Source: Corynebacterium sp. 122RC1
Lineage (GTDB): Bacteria; Actinomycetota; Actinomycetes; Mycobacteriales; Mycobacteriaceae
Direction: 5' to 3'
Assembly (NCBI RefSeq): GCF_024580955.1
Contig: NZ_JANIKD010000004.1
Coordinates: 1-64,000 of the forward strand
Length of the DNA stretch: 64,000 bases
A model generated the notes under the pieces. That model did not search any database and had not been told where the DNA came from. It saw only the letters and a list, made by a program, of their open reading frames with translations. This document shows, piece after piece, positions 55,214 to 64,000 of the stretch (positions are counted from its first letter, which is position 1; each line of letters starts with the position of its first letter). Both the position numbers and the translations under genes were made by a program.

Positions 55214-56335
55214 CTAAAAGAAGGCACTCGCTGCGAATCCGCGGGTCACCAAACGGAGCGTGGCAGCCAAGTCTAGATTGCGCAGCGCCACTCCTTCTTG
55301 GGCAACAGGGTCCGCCACGGTGGGATCGCCCCATACCAACACTTTCAGCGGCAATGCCGCCGGTGCTGTACTAGTGCCGGCCCCATCCCCAGATGTAGGG
55401 CCTGCATCACCGTCAATGAAGGGGTCATAAAAGACATCGCGTTCCGTGCCATTCCGGCCCCTTTCCCGGTACCTTCGATCCAGCTCTCGCATGCTTGCTT
55501 GCAGGGTGTCGTGCTCCAAGTAGCTACTCAGTACGCCTTGGGCGGACCAAAGTGTGGCCATCAATTCCGCTATTGCGCTGGTCACCCCAGCGGCGTTGTC
55601 CGGATCATAAGGCGCAGAAGGGTCCTGCCCAACGCCGGTTTGCAGCATCGAATGCCGCATAGCAGCCTCTGCAAGCTGGCGCGCGGGATTCACCAATATG
55701 TCACGTTCCGGTGAGCATTTCAACAGCTCATCGTCCACTTCCTCCGCAGCACGGCTCAATGCCTCTGCAATCAAGCTGCTTTCTTGGGTGAAGCACTGTG
55801 CAAGCACATGCACAAGCGCTACCACGCGCGCGGGGCTCGGACCTTGGACTGCGGGCAGTGGCGGAACGGTAATTACGGAGGCGGGGGCGTCGTTTTGCAA
55901 GGGCCCCTCCCCACCTGCGGCGAGCACTACGGGAACACCTTTGTTCGCAGCGACCGAGATCTCATTAGCTAGGCGCTCGAATTGCCGGCGTTCCGTGACC
56001 ACCAGCACCACATCCAGCGCACTCACATAGCGCGGGATCTGTTTTGCCACCACTACCGGAAAGGCGTAGGGCGCCTGCAAAGCAGCGCCCAGACGGGCGG
56101 CGGTGTGGGAAATATGGTCACCAGCCACTACCACCAAGCTGCGTGGCTGCACACCTACTCGCTCAAACAGCCCATGCTGAAGCTGCTCGGCCACATTACG
56201 CAGTTGCGCTCCCTCATGGGCAATGTCGAAGAAGCGCACTGCCTCCGGGGAGTAGCGGCTGCCATCGTCCCAACTATCCGTGCTGTCTGTACTTTCAGTA
56301 CTTTCTGTGCTTTCAGTGCGAGCCATGGTGGCCAT
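55214..56335 (-). CDS. TobH-like SIS-domain protein (Rv3256c-like)
   Basis: The product is about 373 residues from ATG 56335. After a Ser/Thr/Glu repeat tail (TESTESTESTDSTDS), a SIS-like sugar-isomerase fold follows, with SLVVVAGDHISHTAA in the first half and LKVLVWGDPTV in the second. It resembles bifunctional phosphoglucose/phosphomannose isomerases, and its constant place between manA and the phosphomannomutase gene supports a sugar-phosphate role. No activity is demonstrated. The ribosome site is weak. Confidence 0.82.
   Translation of the reverse strand: MATMARTESTESTESTDSTDSWDDGSRYSPEAVRFFDIAHEGAQLRNVAEQLQHGLFERVGVQPRSLVVVAGDHISHTAARLGAALQAPYAFPVVVAKQIPRYVSALDVVLVVTERRQFERLANEISVAANKGVPVVLAAGGEGPLQNDAPASVITVPPLPAVQGPSPARVVALVHVLAQCFTQESSLIAEALSRAAEEVDDELLKCSPERDILVNPARQLAEAAMRHSMLQTGVGQDPSAPYDPDNAAGVTSAIAELMATLWSAQGVLSSYLEHDTLQASMRELDRRYRERGRNGTERDVFYDPFIDGDAGPTSGDGAGTSTAPAALPLKVLVWGDPTVADPVAQEGVALRNLDLAATLRLVTRGFAASAFF
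56281..56320. repeat. 9-bp tandem repeats encoding TES/TDS triplets
   Basis: Near-identical 9-bp units (ACTTTCAGT, ACTTTCTGT, GCTTTCAGT on the plus strand) repeat about five times at the 5' end of the TobH-like gene. The product is a Thr-Glu-Ser run. Confidence 0.8.
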
Positions 56336-56418
56336 TGTAGTGAGCCACCCCGACGCACCGCCGCACCAAACCCACAAACTTTCGAACGTTCGTTCGAGCA
56401 CTTGGCAGGAAACCGCAC

Positions 56419-57795
56419 CTAAGCGCGAATGATCCCCAGAATCTCCTGCACCAAAGCATCCACCTCTTCCTGGGTTGGTGCCTCAACGTTGAGGCGCAGT
56501 AGAGGTTCGGTGTTGGAGGCGCGAACATTGAACCACGCCGGGGTGCCCTTGAGCTCCACCGTCACACCGTCCAAATGATCCACTGATTCAGTGCGCTCAG
56601 CGAAGGCGTCCAGCACTGCCTGCGTACGTTCCTTCTGCGCCTCTGCACTGGCGAGTACCGAGTTGATCTCGCCCGAAGCAGCGTAGCGGGTGTACTCCCC
56701 CATCATCACGGACAGCGGCTGATCCTGCTCACCCAGTGCTGCCAGCACGTGCATGGCTGCCAGGATGCCGGAATCCGCGTTAAAGAACTCGGAAAAGTAA
56801 TAGTGCGCGGAGTGCTCGCCACCAAACACAGCACCGGTCTGTGCCATCTGCGCCTTGATGAAGGAGTGGCCCACGCGGGTACGCACTGCGGTGCCGCCGT
56901 TTTCCTCAATAATCTCCGGCACAGCCTTGGAGGTGATGAGGTTGTGGATGATGGTAGAACCAGGGCGTGCGGCGAGGTAGCGCTTGGCCACAATGCCGCA
57001 GATCGCGGAGGGGCTCACGGGCTCGCCGCGCTCATCAACGACGAAGCAGCGGTCGGCGTCGCCATCAAAGGCAAGCCCAATGTCTGCGCCCACCTTTGGG
57101 GTGAACTCTTGCAGGTCCACGAGGTTCTTCGGGTCCAGTGGATTGGCCTCGTGGTTGGGGAAGGTGCCGTCGAGCTCAAAGTACAGAGGCTCAATTTCCA
57201 GCGGCAGCCCGCGGAATACCTCTTCCACGGTGTGGCCAGCCATGCCGTTGGCGGCGTCCACAGCCACCTTCAGTGGGCGGATGTTGGAAAGGTTCACAAG
57301 TTCACGCAGGTATGCACCGTAATCCGCCAGGACATCGCGGTTCGAAATGCTGCCCTGGGTGCCGTCGTACTGCGGCACGCCCTCCACGAGGAAGTCAATG
57401 ATCGTGCCGAGCCCCGTCTCCTGCCCCACCGGGCGAGCGCCGGAGCGGCACATCTTGATGCCGTTGTACTCGGCGGGGTTGTGGCTGGCGGTGAACATGG
57501 CACCTGGGCAGTCCATCACGCCGGAGGCGTAGTACAGCTCATCAGTGCTGGTCAGGCCAAGCATCACGACGTCCACACCTTGCTCCGTGGCGCCTTCCGC
57601 AAACGCGGCCGCCAGGCTGGGTGAAGAAGGCCGCATGTCGTAGCCGATCACGATCTGGCTTGCACCTTCCTGGCGCATCAGGTGGCCGAATGCGGCGCCG
57701 GTGTCTTTGATGAATACCTCATCAATCTGCTCGCCGACGATCCCGCGGACGTCATACGCCTTGATGATCTGAGCAACCTGCTCGCGAGTACGCAT
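56419..57795 (-). CDS. pmmA: Phosphomannomutase
   Basis: The 458-residue alpha-D-phosphohexomutase has the phosphoserine loop TASHNPAEYNG, the metal loop DGDADRCF and the substrate loop GGEHSAHYYF. It converts mannose-6-P to mannose-1-P. ATG 57795 follows AAAGGGAAA. It lies 83 bp upstream of the TobH-like gene and heads a manA-directed unit. Confidence 0.95.
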   Translation of the reverse strand: MRTREQVAQIIKAYDVRGIVGEQIDEVFIKDTGAAFGHLMRQEGASQIVIGYDMRPSSPSLAAAFAEGATEQGVDVVMLGLTSTDELYYASGVMDCPGAMFTASHNPAEYNGIKMCRSGARPVGQETGLGTIIDFLVEGVPQYDGTQGSISNRDVLADYGAYLRELVNLSNIRPLKVAVDAANGMAGHTVEEVFRGLPLEIEPLYFELDGTFPNHEANPLDPKNLVDLQEFTPKVGADIGLAFDGDADRCFVVDERGEPVSPSAICGIVAKRYLAARPGSTIIHNLITSKAVPEIIEENGGTAVRTRVGHSFIKAQMAQTGAVFGGEHSAHYYFSEFFNADSGILAAMHVLAALGEQDQPLSVMMGEYTRYAASGEINSVLASAEAQKERTQAVLDAFAERTESVDHLDGVTVELKGTPAWFNVRASNTEPLLRLNVEAPTQEEVDALVQEILGIIRA

Positions 57796-57999
57796 GGAGT
57801 TTCCCTTTCTTTCGAGCAACATTCGAACCAAAAAGACCACTGAGAAAGACCACTTAGTCAGTGCAGGTGAGCACCTGCTGGGCTTGCTCGAATTCTTCCT
57901 CAGGGCATTGTACGCGCACCAACGCCGAAAACCGCCAACGGTTGCACAGGGCAGCCACGGCGGTCAAGGATTGGGCCCGGATGTGAAGCTCATTCGCTC

Positions 58000-58401
58000 C
58001 TAGTTCGCGTCATCCTCAGGGCTTGGCACCACACGCAGGTGGGCGCGACGGGCCTCTTTGCGGTCCGTGCGGAATACCGGATGATTGGGTTCCGGGAAAA
58101 CCGGGGGCTGGGTACTGGGGTTTTCCACCAGGCCGGTGGTAGTGCGGCCAGCCTCACGCACAGCTTCGGCCAGTGCGGTGAGGTCTTCATCGTCCTCTTC
58201 GATGGCATCCACGCGGAGCAATTCCCAGCCAAGGGGGGCGGTGATGCGCTGTGAGTGGTGGGCACAGAGGTCCCAGCTATGCGGGTCCGTGCTGGCGGCG
58301 AGGGGGCCAACCACAGCCACGGACTGCTGGTATGCGTAGGTCAAAGTTGCCACTGCGGGTTTGCCGCAGCCGGGACGGGAGCAACGTCGAAAGTGATTCA
58401 C
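58000..58401 (-). CDS. DUF3499 family protein
   Basis: The 133-residue protein begins MNHFRRCSRPGCGKPAVATL. The Cys pair (CSRPGC) with a later CAHHSQR (WDLCAHHSQRI) looks like a small zinc-binding module. The family is actinobacterial, upstream of pmmA, with unknown function. The C-terminal third is polar and disordered. A divergent promoter is shared with the metallopeptidase-family gene. Confidence 0.9.
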   Translation of the reverse strand: MNHFRRCSRPGCGKPAVATLTYAYQQSVAVVGPLAASTDPHSWDLCAHHSQRITAPLGWELLRVDAIEEDDEDLTALAEAVREAGRTTTGLVENPSTQPPVFPEPNHPVFRTDRKEARRAHLRVVPSPEDDAN

Positions 58402-58499
58402 GGAAGTAGAGTCTAGACCCCAAGTTGAGGTTTAGGTAGTGGGAGTTTTCTCGGCGCGGGAGCCGCTTGCGGTTCCCGCCAGGCTTTAGGCTGGTCACT

Positions 58500-58952
58500 A
58501 TGCACATTCGCCCCAATCGGAATCGTCACGGAAGAGGCGTTCGGGGGCCACTCATCCCCACACAGGTCCCCCGCTACCGCACGCGGCGAGAGAGTTTCGA
58601 CGCGGCCGTATTGGAAGCATACGCACCACTCCAACAGCGCTTTGGCCGCCAGCTCGGGCAGCTCGACATCGCAGTGGACACCGTTCCCAGGATGCGGCTG
58701 AGCATCCACGACCAACTCCCGGACGAGATCACCGCGGACGGTCCCATCCCGCTTGGCCGTGTGATCCCTGCGGGCATTGACCCTTCGGGGCGGCCAACCC
58801 GAGCCCGGATTGTGCTCTTCCGGATGCCCATCGAACAGCGGGCACAAAACGCTCTGGACCGCCAAGAGCTGCTCACTAAAGTACTCACGTCCCTAGTAGC
58901 CAATTACCTTAACGTGCGCCCGGAGGACATTGATCCCAACTACGCACCCTGA
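58500..58952 (+). CDS. Metallopeptidase-family protein (MMGP1-like), motif degraded
   Basis: The 150-residue protein from ATG 58500 has the family core IVLFRMPIEQRA and ends VANYLNVRPEDIDPNYAP, as in the Rv3259-like family annotated as metallopeptidase. The expected HExGH at the penultimate helix is absent: the matching stretch reads LTKVLTSLVANYL. It is therefore unlikely to be a zinc peptidase. TAGGCT (58487-58492) lies so that transcription would start at the ATG, suggesting a leaderless message. The basic N-terminus is RNA-binding-like. Confidence 0.82.
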   Translation: MHIRPNRNRHGRGVRGPLIPTQVPRYRTRRESFDAAVLEAYAPLQQRFGRQLGQLDIAVDTVPRMRLSIHDQLPDEITADGPIPLGRVIPAGIDPSGRPTRARIVLFRMPIEQRAQNALDRQELLTKVLTSLVANYLNVRPEDIDPNYAP

Positions 58953-58966
58953 GCAATTCAATAAGG

Positions 58967-59013
58967 AAAGCGCCCTGCGGTTCTCATGGAATCCGCTTAG
59001 GGCGCTTTTTTCT
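58967..59013 (+). terminator. Terminator between the metallopeptidase-family gene and whcD
   Basis: AAAGCGCCCT (58967-58976) and AGGGCGCTTT (58999-59008) form a perfect 10-bp stem followed by a TTTTTCT tail on the plus strand. The AAGG before it may also let it work for whcD on the other strand. Confidence 0.92.
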
Positions 59014-59064
59014 GGGGCTTACTTCAGTGCCAACCGGAATGTTTCCGCGGCCGCCTTTGACCCT

Positions 59065-59364
59065 TTAGATAATGTCTCGCTTCAGGCGGCGGCGCTCACG
59101 CTCGGAAAGGCCACCCCAGATACCAAAGCGCTCGTCGTGCTCGAGTGCATACTCCAGGCACTCATCGCGCACGGCGCAGGCCTTGCAGATCCGCTTTGCC
59201 TCGCGGGTGGAACCACCCTTTTCCGGGAAGAATGCCTCGGGATCAGTTTGAGCACAGAGGGCCTGCTCCTGCCACTCTTGCTCAACAACACCAAAGATGT
59301 CGTCGAGGGTCAGCTCACGCGTTGCACGAGCTTGAGGCGCGGCATTGCCAGCGATTTCTTCCAC
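59065..59364 (-). CDS. whcD: WhiB-family regulator WhcD (WhiB2-like)
   Basis: The product is about 99 residues from GTG 59364, chosen because AGGAGG lies 5 bases upstream; ATG 59385 is an alternative adding MKEEEGG. The four Cys are present (ALCAQTD, RICKACAV and DECLEY) with FGIWGGLSERERRRLKR. Orthologues (WhiB2/WhmD) bind an Fe-S cluster and control septation and cell division. It lies 110 bp from the metallopeptidase-family gene, convergent. Confidence 0.93.
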   Translation of the reverse strand: MEEIAGNAAPQARATRELTLDDIFGVVEQEWQEQALCAQTDPEAFFPEKGGSTREAKRICKACAVRDECLEYALEHDERFGIWGGLSERERRRLKRDII

Positions 59365-59843
59365 GCCACCCTCCTCTTCTTTCATTGGGCCAACACTTCA
59401 AAAAGCACTCCATACGCGATAGGTGCTTTTCATCCCACCAGATACGCCAGCAGGTGATTCAAGGCCAAAGGTGTGAATCAGGAAAGGCCCATCATGCCGG
59501 AGCTTCAAGCGCGGATTGCCAGTGCGGCATACGTTCAAAACTTCTATCAATATTCCTTCGCCGCGCGTCCCACGCAGCGAATTACACACTTGCGATTCAA
59601 CACGCCAACACAAGATCACGTCAACCTGAAGACAGGATTAATAGCCAGAAAATTTTATTTTCCCAGTTCAACACATTGACAAGTCACAACAGTCACAGAA
59701 CCCCCGCGGCGGGGGCATGCCACGGGGGTACTAGATATTGTGCCCTTTTCCCGATTGAGCACCATAGGGGCGGTATTGAAGCTGAAACCCATCAGAAAAA
59801 CTGAGAGCAGCGTGTCATGCACCACCCCGGGAATGGGCGCGTG
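59365..59843. other. 479-bp intergenic region upstream of whcD
   Basis: No gene found. From memory M. tuberculosis has F420 genes fbiA and fbiB in the matching place. A possible whcD promoter lies on the minus strand: TTGTCA (59682-59677), 19 bases, TAAAAT (59657-59652), inside a strongly AT-rich segment. A CCCCCGC...GCGGGGG hairpin at 59701-59715 could terminate manC, though no T tract follows. The long AT-rich leader would be about 300 bases. Confidence 0.45.
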
Positions 59844-60983
59844 CTAGGCGTCAGAACTGAAACGAATGCCGTTATCCGGAATCATTACACCGGGCCACAC
59901 ACGCATGCCATCACGCAGCTCGCAACGCGCGCCCACCACGGCGCCTTCGCCGATAATGCAGCCGGAAACCACAGCGTTTGCGCCGATCCGCGCACCCGAG
60001 GAAATGATGGAGTCCGCGATCACCGCACCCGGCTCAATGGTCACACCGTCAAACACCACGGTGTCATCCAACCTGGCACCCGCGCCGATCTCCGAACCGC
60101 GGCCCACCACGGTGCCACCGAACAGCAGTGCGCCATCTCGTACTGCCGCAGTGGAGTCCACCAAGGCCTCACCGGTCATGCCGGACAGCAGCGGTGAAGG
60201 CGCAATACCGCGCACCAGGTCCGAAGAACCACGGATAAAGTCCTGCGGGGTTCCCATGTCACGCCAGTAAGCATTATCCACGTAGCCGTACACCTTGCGG
60301 CCATCTTCCAGCAGTTGTGGGAAGGTTTCACGCTCCACGGAAACAGGGCGCCCCGCGGGGATTTCCGCGATCAGCTCACGCTTGAACACATAGCAACCAG
60401 CGTTGATCTGGTTGGTTGGCGGGTCCTCGGTCTTTTCCAAGAAGGCGCTCACGCGACCATCGGCGTCCGTTGGCACGCAGCCGAAGGCCCGGGGGTCCGC
60501 CACGCGCACGAGGTGCATGGTGACGTCGGCATCCTTTTCATGGTGGTAATCCAAAATGCCGCCCAGATCAGTGCCGCCCAGGACGTCGCCGTTGAACACC
60601 ATCACGGTTTCTGCGCGCAGCTTCTCGTACACGTTTCGGATGCCACCGCCGGTGCCCAGCGGGTGCTCCTCCACCACATAGTCAATCTCCAGGCCGAACT
60701 GCTCGCCGGTTCCGAAGTAGGCCTCAAACACCTCCGCCTTGAAGGAGGTTCCCAGCACCACATGCTGAATACCCGCAGCCTGGATGCGTGCCAGCAGGTG
60801 AGAGAGGAACGGCACGCCAGCCGTAGGCAGCATTGGCTTTGGGGTGGATACCGTCAGTGGGCGCAGGCGTGTGCCCTTGCCACCAACCAAAATCACTGCG
60901 TCAGTGGTTGCACCATGCACGCTTGGCACGTTTGGCACGCTATTTGCGCTCGCGCCAAGGGCCACAAATTGCCCAGCAGACAT
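59844..60983 (-). CDS. manC: Mannose-1-phosphate guanylyltransferase
   Basis: The 379-residue nucleotidyltransferase has the pyrophosphorylase motif AVILVGGKGTRLRPLT, FNGDVLGG for metal and a C-terminal left-handed beta-helix with repeated hexapeptides (GARIGANAVVSGCIIGEGAV). It makes GDP-mannose from mannose-1-P and GTP, the donor for lipoarabinomannan and related glycans. ATG 60983 lies close to GAAGGAG. The N-terminal 20 residues are a Ala/Ser/Val tail outside the fold. Confidence 0.93.
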   Translation of the reverse strand: MSAGQFVALGASANSVPNVPSVHGATTDAVILVGGKGTRLRPLTVSTPKPMLPTAGVPFLSHLLARIQAAGIQHVVLGTSFKAEVFEAYFGTGEQFGLEIDYVVEEHPLGTGGGIRNVYEKLRAETVMVFNGDVLGGTDLGGILDYHHEKDADVTMHLVRVADPRAFGCVPTDADGRVSAFLEKTEDPPTNQINAGCYVFKRELIAEIPAGRPVSVERETFPQLLEDGRKVYGYVDNAYWRDMGTPQDFIRGSSDLVRGIAPSPLLSGMTGEALVDSTAAVRDGALLFGGTVVGRGSEIGAGARLDDTVVFDGVTIEPGAVIADSIISSGARIGANAVVSGCIIGEGAVVGARCELRDGMRVWPGVMIPDNGIRFSSDA

Positions 60984-61223
60984 TCCTTGAGCACTCCTTC
61001 AGGATCAAACTTCAGTCTCGAAAACTCGATTTGCCACTTAATCTATCTGGCCAATGGCCCAAACGTATACACGCCGCGCCACGGCAGAGGGGTTCTGTGC
61101 CCCAGAATTGCCCCAAAATTGCCTCAAAATTGCCTCAGCTTTGCAGCAGATTTGTCCGGCCTCTCCGGCCTCTCCGGGCAGCGGCTGATCCCCACCCCCG
61201 CCCCAGTCCGGCTAAACCTTCTC

Positions 61224-62114
61224 CTACTTCTTCCTCCGCGCCGCCGCAACGGCAACCCGAGCCCGCAAGCCAAGGCCCACTTTCAGCGCCACGCGCAGCG
61301 GCGCCTGCCACGCTGCGGGGTGGCGATCCGCCAGGAATCGGTACGCGGAGGCGTGGTGCGCGGGCAGCATCCGCTCGGGAACCTTGCCGGCGGCGTGGCC
61401 CACCTCGTGGCTTATCACCGCCTGCGGGCAGAACAGGTTTTGCCAGTCGGCACGGCCAAAGCGGTCCCCAAGGTCAACGTCCTCCATATACATGAAGTAG
61501 CGCTCGTCAAAGCCGCCCACCTGCTCGAATGCATCCCAGCGCACCAGCAGGCAGGAGCCGGAAAGCCAGCCCGCGGGGCGTTGCTGGGTCATGTCGGCGT
61601 CATCCTTGTAGGCCTTGGTCCAGGGATTGCTTGGCCACACCTGCCCGAACAGTGCATGGCCGATGCCATTGCGCAGCGTCGGCACCGCTCGCGCCGAAGG
61701 GTACGGGCTGCCGTCTTCTTGCGCGATGTACGGGCCCGCGCAAGCCGCCTGCTCAGCGTCGTTGAGTGCGGTGATGAGCGCGTCGATACTGCCCTTGCCA
61801 AACTCCACATCTGGGTTGGCAAATAGGAAGTAGTCTCCCCTGATCTCCCCCGCCTCCCGGCGCGCCTGAAGGTGGCGCACGGCGCGGTTGATCGCGGTGC
61901 CGTAGCCCACGTTTCCGCCGGTTGGGAAGAACTCCACATGTTCGTGATCTTTGGCGGCTTGCTCGGGCACGCCGTCGGTTGAGCCGTTGTCCGCAAGGAT
62001 GACCACGGTGCCAGCGCTGGTTGCGGTACGCAGGCTGGAAAGGAACGTGTCCAGGTGCTCACCTGGGGAATAGGTCACGGTAATCACGGCAAGTGGCTTG
62101 TTCACGTTCGCCAT
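61224..62114 (-). CDS. wbbL: GT2 rhamnosyltransferase WbbL-like
   Basis: The 296-residue family 2 glycosyltransferase starts at ATG 62114. It carries the N-terminal AVITVTYSPGEHLDTFL, ILADNGSTDG, and a DxD-like metal motif in NPDVEFG. FMYMEDVDLGDR is the acceptor-side signature of rhamnosyltransferases of this group. Orthologues attach rhamnose to GlcNAc-PP-decaprenol, making the linker between peptidoglycan and arabinogalactan. The C-terminus is basic and amphipathic, suggesting membrane association. It lies 240 bp upstream of manC. Confidence 0.9.
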   Translation of the reverse strand: MANVNKPLAVITVTYSPGEHLDTFLSSLRTATSAGTVVILADNGSTDGVPEQAAKDHEHVEFFPTGGNVGYGTAINRAVRHLQARREAGEIRGDYFLFANPDVEFGKGSIDALITALNDAEQAACAGPYIAQEDGSPYPSARAVPTLRNGIGHALFGQVWPSNPWTKAYKDDADMTQQRPAGWLSGSCLLVRWDAFEQVGGFDERYFMYMEDVDLGDRFGRADWQNLFCPQAVISHEVGHAAGKVPERMLPAHHASAYRFLADRHPAAWQAPLRVALKVGLGLRARVAVAAARRKK

Positions 62115-62358
62115 GTTACGGCCACCCTGGGGCTTTCTTGCCCACGCCACGCGCTGGAAGCACCACCCCTGCCCCGAGCCATGGCGCGAAGCATTCGTAC
62201 AAACCACTGCGCCCTACCTCTGCAGTACGCATGCAGCGCAGATTCTTGGTGCATACTGAAGGGAGACTTTTTCAAGGCGGAGCGCTATTTTTAAGTGCAG
62301 CATTTCGCATTTCCACACCCGTGGTTCATTTTTGCCAAGCAAGGATTCCCCAACGAGC

Positions 62359-63930
62359 ATGACTGATCGGTACCGACGCACGCGTGATATTCAGGCACCC
62401 CCACAACTCGGGCCACAGACTACCCAAATGGGGCACAAAGGCGTGAAGGCTACGGTGGCCTTGCTTTCCGCTGCCTGCCTGACCGTGTCCGCCTTGGGGT
62501 ACTACACGGTGGGTCAGCTCGGGAACACCGTGGCCTCCGCGGGCAACCTGGCGCTCGGCGGGGATCAAGGGATGAAGCAGCCCGCCGACGGCGCCGTGGA
62601 CATCCTGCTCGTGGGCTCGGACTCGCGTGCCGACGCGCACGGCAACCCACTTTCCCAAGAAGAGCTGGCGATGCTCAACGCAGGCGACGAGGAGAATGAC
62701 AACACAGACACCCTCATGGTGATCCGCGTGCCAAACGACGGCTCCTCTGCCACCGCCATTTCCATTCCGCGCGATACCTATATTCATGACGCCGAATACG
62801 GCAACATGAAGATCAACGGCGTGTTCAAGGCACACAAAGACGCGGAAACTTTGGCACTCACTGAACAGGGCGTGACTGATCAGACCACCCTGGAATTGCG
62901 TGCCCGAGAGGCTGGCCGCCAGGCACTCATTGAACAGATTTCTACGCTGTCCGGCATCACCGTGGACCACTACGCCGAGGTTGGCCTGTTGGGGTTTGTG
63001 CTTCTCACCGATGCTGTGGGTGGCGTTGAGGTGTGTTTGAACGAGGCAACCCAGGACGAGTTCTCGGGCGCGGACTTTGCCGCCGGTGTGCAGACCCTCA
63101 ACGGCTCCCAGGCGCTGAGTTTTGTGCGCCAGCGCCACGGCCTGCCCCGCGGCGACCTGGACCGCATTGTGCGCCAGCAGGCGTACATGGCGTCCCTGGT
63201 GAACTCCGTACTCTCTTCCGGCACCCTGACGAACCCCTCCAAACTCAATGAGATGGGCCAGGCGGTGGAACGTTCAGTGATCATCGACGAAGGCTGGGAC
63301 ATCATGGCCTTTGCCACCCAATTGCAAAACTTGGCCGGTGGCAACGTCACCTTCAACACCATCCCCGTGACCTCCATCGACGGTGTGGGCGACTACGGCG
63401 AATCCGTGGTGACCATTAACCAAAATGAGGTGCACACCTTCTTTGAGCAGCTTCTTGGCACGGGGACGGGGGATGCGGCTGAGACTTCCACCCAGGCACC
63501 GCAGTTCGCGAGCGACGTCACCGTGCTCAACGCTTCCGGCATTGACGGTCTGGCCTCCGCTGTTGCCGCCGCCTTGAGCCAAAACGGCGAGAACATCATT
63601 GAGGTGGGCAACGCCAACAACGGCTCCTACATCTCCTCCCAAGTTGTGGCCGCCAACGCCAACAGCGAGGAAGCCCGCCGGATCGCAGAGTTCCTGGGCT
63701 TGCCAGTGGTGGAGAACAGCTCCCTGGACGAGCGCACCATCATGGTGATCACCGCCGCCGACTACGCCGGCCCCACCGAATATGGGGTGGAGCCCATCAT
63801 CAACGGCCAAAGCGCAACTGATACCGGGAGCACCGAGGAGACCATCGGCCAGCCGGGTGCCGACGCGGGCGAGGCGATCGTGTCCCCCGAGATCAATGCC
63901 GGCGGCACGGGTCCACGCTGCGTGAACTAG
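62359..63930 (+). CDS. LytR-CpsA-Psr (LCP) family wall-polymer ligase
   Basis: The 523-residue protein from ATG 62359 has a short cytoplasmic tail, one membrane helix (about 35-60) and the LCP domain with VGSDSRAD, the Arg/Asp-rich IPRDTYIHD and FVRQRHGLPRGDLDR. A C-terminal LytR_C domain follows (DVTVLNASGIDGLASAVA). LCP enzymes attach arabinogalactan to peptidoglycan; the location next to wbbL matches CpsA/Rv3267. The last 60 residues are an acidic, Gly/Thr-rich tail ending in a single Cys. Confidence 0.93.
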   Translation: MTDRYRRTRDIQAPPQLGPQTTQMGHKGVKATVALLSAACLTVSALGYYTVGQLGNTVASAGNLALGGDQGMKQPADGAVDILLVGSDSRADAHGNPLSQEELAMLNAGDEENDNTDTLMVIRVPNDGSSATAISIPRDTYIHDAEYGNMKINGVFKAHKDAETLALTEQGVTDQTTLELRAREAGRQALIEQISTLSGITVDHYAEVGLLGFVLLTDAVGGVEVCLNEATQDEFSGADFAAGVQTLNGSQALSFVRQRHGLPRGDLDRIVRQQAYMASLVNSVLSSGTLTNPSKLNEMGQAVERSVIIDEGWDIMAFATQLQNLAGGNVTFNTIPVTSIDGVGDYGESVVTINQNEVHTFFEQLLGTGTGDAAETSTQAPQFASDVTVLNASGIDGLASAVAAALSQNGENIIEVGNANNGSYISSQVVAANANSEEARRIAEFLGLPVVENSSLDERTIMVITAADYAGPTEYGVEPIINGQSATDTGSTEETIGQPGADAGEAIVSPEINAGGTGPRCVN

Positions 63931-64000
63931 CCTCCTGACTCCTGGCCCGTCATAGCCCAAACGGCACTCACCCATTCACCCGGATAAGCTCACCTTCGGG

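Noticed and set aside
59145..59804. Plus-strand 219-codon frame over whcD and its leader
   Set aside because: It runs antisense through conserved WhiB cysteines and has no ribosome site.

Overview
The window is a chromosomal stretch of a mid-to-high-GC actinobacterium, almost certainly a Corynebacterium. Diagnostic genes are whcE next to sigH-rshA, whcD next to mannose genes, mtrAB-lpqB, adnAB, a UPF0182 giant membrane protein, TIGR02569/DUF3107/DUF3152 proteins and an LCP protein. From memory of the M. tuberculosis map, gene order follows the Rv3193c-Rv3267 backbone with deletions: no whiB7 beside uvrD2 and no fbiAB between whcD and the GDP-mannose pyrophosphorylase. The species cannot be named from sequence alone.

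Layout. 1-1490 is a small, AT-richer accessory patch with a cut-off ORF, an orphan 203-aa gene and a secreted-protein pseudogene, ending at an initiator tRNA. 1791-10272 holds UPF0182, PPA1309, a lipoprotein, a PDZ-Lon protease, a DUF2342 protein, a YgjP-like metallopeptidase and a cyclodehydratase-like protein. 10269-21081 is a minus-strand DNA-repair run: adnA-adnB, a K+ channel, nudC and uvrD2, partly joined by ATGA/GTGA overlaps. 21154-26943 has TIGR02569, DUF3152, DUF3107, a RhlE-type helicase, a beta-propeller-like protein and a membrane protein. 27458-30330 is the redox-stress block (whcE, ribosomal bL37, VOC protein, rshA, sigH, ybaK). 30671-31088 is a second AT-rich patch with a tiny membrane protein and a decayed secreted peptide. 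31206-40966 has SRAP/aroA/rsgA, an old yellow enzyme, the ferredoxin reductase-desaturase pair, an RclA-like flavoprotein, DUF6912 and HAD-like proteins and an Rv3235-like protein. 40997-52648 has secA, hpf, comF-like, lpqB, mtrB, mtrA, tmk, ahcY and DUF4259. 52967-63930 is the envelope-sugar block: a proline-rich anchored protein, manA, a TobH-like SIS protein, pmmA, DUF3499, a metallopeptidase-family protein, whcD, manC, wbbL and an LCP ligase.

How the genes work together. ManA, PmmA and ManC make GDP-mannose for mannosylated lipoglycans. WbbL and the LCP protein serve the arabinogalactan-peptidoglycan linkage. MtrAB-LpqB senses envelope state. SigH-RshA with WhcE and WhcD control redox stress and division. 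AdnAB and UvrD2 handle double-strand breaks. No complete mobile element, CRISPR array or obvious defence system is present.

The most unusual non-gene signal is a pair of about 103-bp hairpin repeats (27821-27923 and 43883-43986) whose 29-bp arms show a paired change between copies. Other points are two decayed small secreted-protein genes (in-frame TGA codons; a probable ATG-to-ATA start loss), a palindromic element on the desaturase-operon promoter, an 18-bp bidirectional leaderless promoter between SRAP and aroA, and many in-frame short tandem repeats in linkers and tails.
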